Shown: positions 62,983-64,000 of the stretch, one piece after another
Numbering within the stretch: the first letter of the stretch is position 1
How the letters are laid out: the number at the start of each line of letters is the position of its first letter
DNA from: Cystobacter ferrugineus
GTDB lineage: Bacteria > Myxococcota > Myxococcia > Myxococcales > Myxococcaceae
Direction of reading: 5' to 3'
NCBI RefSeq assembly: GCF_001887355.1
Contig: NZ_MPIN01000010.1
Span: 182,825 to 246,824 of the forward strand
DNA length: 64,000 bases
Made by a program: the position numbers and the translations under genes
The notes under the pieces: generated by a model
Databases searched by the model: none
What the model was told of the DNA's origin: nothing
Seen by the model: only the letters and a program-made list of their open reading frames with translations

Positions 62983-63130
62983 CTACTCGGAGTCGTCCTT
63001 CCATTCATCCGCATCCATCTCCTCTGGGAGAGGTGCGACCATGAAAGTCAGCCGCCCCGGCAATCGAACGACCATGAAACCCTTGCCGTCGATCTTCACC
63101 CGCTCTGATTCCTCGGCGTAACCGTTCACC
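62983..63130 (-). pseudogene. Truncated 3' fragment of an unidentified gene
   Basis: The minus strand reads ESERVKIDGKGFMVVR then LTFMVAPLPEEMDADEWKDDSE and stop, with coding-like codon use. Upstream of about 63130 the frame enters the transposase region. It may be the last ~47 codons of a gene interrupted by the IS66 insertion; no family is recognised. Confidence 0.4.
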
Positions 63131-63133
63131 GGC

Positions 63134-64000
63134 TCAGACAGGAAGAGAAGCCTGAGTGCTGGTGGCGAATGGGAGGAGGGAAGGCAAAGGCAGCCCGCGG
63201 CGATGTGCGAAGAGGAGGTCAGTGAGGTACTCCAACACATTGCGTCGTTGCAGGCCGAGTGTGGTCACGGCCGTCAAAATCCGCTCCACGAAGCGGCTAC
63301 CTTCGGGCGACTGCGTCCCGAAGCTCGTCTTCCTGTACATGACGCAAGGGCGGATGAGCCTCTCCGCGAAATTGTTGGTCGGCTCCAGGCCTTCCACGTG
63401 GACGAATGTCCACATGGCCTCCTCGAGCCGGAGAATCTGCTTCGCGATGCCGGCCGTCTTCTCCTCGGCACACACCTCGGCCTCATGGAGCAGACGTCCC
63501 ACCTTCTGCTCTACCTCTTTCATCCGGCGCTCGAATGCATCACGGGCCAGCGTCCCATCCCGCACGCGGTGCCACCACTTGAACATCCGGTTGCGCTCGG
63601 CCATGAGCTCTTGGCCGATTCGGGCCCCCTCACCACCCCTGTCGATGAAGCCCTGGAAGTCCCTGGTGAGGTGGCTCCAGCACAGCTGTCGCAGGGCGGT
63701 GTCGTACCAGTTGTACGCGCTCCAGCGGTCGGTGGTGAGGAAGCCCGCGAAGTCCGTCCCCAGCAGCGCCTTGGCCACTTCACTGCCCCGGCTGGAGGTG
63801 ATTCGGAATACCGCGACGAGCGCGGTGGCTGCCACCCACAGCCAGGCGCGGCGGTGGCCCCCCTCTCCCTTGCCCTCGTACCAGCCTGTTTCGTCCAGGT
63901 TGGTGGCGTCCTGGTCGCGCACGTACTCCTCCGCCTGCGCGACTGGGGCTGACAAGGCTTCGCTCATCTCCTGCTCACGGTCGCGGATGGCGCCCAGCGA
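63134..64000 (-). mobile_element. IS66-family transposase (5' part cut by window edge)
   Basis: An open frame from the window edge to a stop at 63134 (289 residues) encodes the C-terminal half of an IS66 transposase. DDE-type residues are visible: Asp in NLDETGWYEG, Asp in TTDRWSAYNW and Glu in NNFAERLIRPCVMYRKTSFG, which is highly typical of IS66. The start and the accessory small genes would lie beyond 64000. No clear terminal inverted repeat could be identified near 63120. Confidence 0.92.

Overview
The window is high-GC DNA with long antisense open frames typical of very high GC3. Gene content points to a myxobacterium, probably Cystobacterineae (Archangium/Cystobacter-like): a DUF2378/TIGR02265 paralogue (a family described from Myxococcales), a PEGA-type Ser/Thr kinase, an alternative complex III plus caa3 oxidase cluster, many lipoproteins, and lipoprotein polymorphic toxins resembling the Sit toxins moved by outer-membrane exchange. 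The genus is an inference.

Layout. 1-4083: partial membrane protein, small anchored protein, spore-photoproduct-lyase-family radical SAM enzyme, DUF2378 protein, aldo/keto reductase. 4122-6665: toxin locus A (lipoprotein toxin, HEAT-repeat partner, decayed second toxin 5' end). 7307-18818 (minus strand): an 11-gene respiratory operon, actABCDEF, a small membrane protein, then coxB-A-C-D, with nearly all junctions overlapping. 18999-24484: toxin locus B, with a Tox-REase-5 lipoprotein and Imm52, an opposite-strand PD-(D/E)XK lipoprotein toxin with a DUF3396 immunity protein, a second Imm52 without its toxin, and recombination scars. 24495-33294: three minus-strand genes, an 853-aa lysozyme-like protein, a 1655-aa protein with C39-like and M23-like regions, and an exported SH3 protein, which I read as a possible cell-wall effector set with a periplasmic partner. 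33392-44307: accessory metabolism and regulation (royal-jelly/yellow family protein, LysR, S8 protease, Ser/Thr kinase, nitronate monooxygenase beside a broken LysR gene, beta-barrel proteins, GyrI-like protein). 44460-51703: a 1392-aa ankyrin lipoprotein, an SDR, and exported proteins. 51821-56419: a three-gene operon with a triple-KaiC ATPase and a GAF histidine kinase. 56438-60834: toxin locus C, a tandem array of exported PD-(D/E)XK-like proteins and a paralogous ~268-aa family. 60874-64000: a GapN-like aldehyde dehydrogenase, two gene remnants, and an IS66 transposase running off the edge.

The main theme is modular toxin/immunity evolution caught in progress. Three loci carry scars that show how the modules duplicated: a copied 3' tail of the histidine kinase inside locus C, the last codons of a toxin copied with a solo immunity gene in locus B, and 45-bp direct repeats carrying the 3' end of a DUF3396 gene. 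The toxin/immunity family in locus C (268-aa partner plus Sec-exported nuclease-like protein) is the best candidate for an undescribed system. The triple-KaiC/kinase operon and the leaderless C39/M23/lysozyme pair come next.
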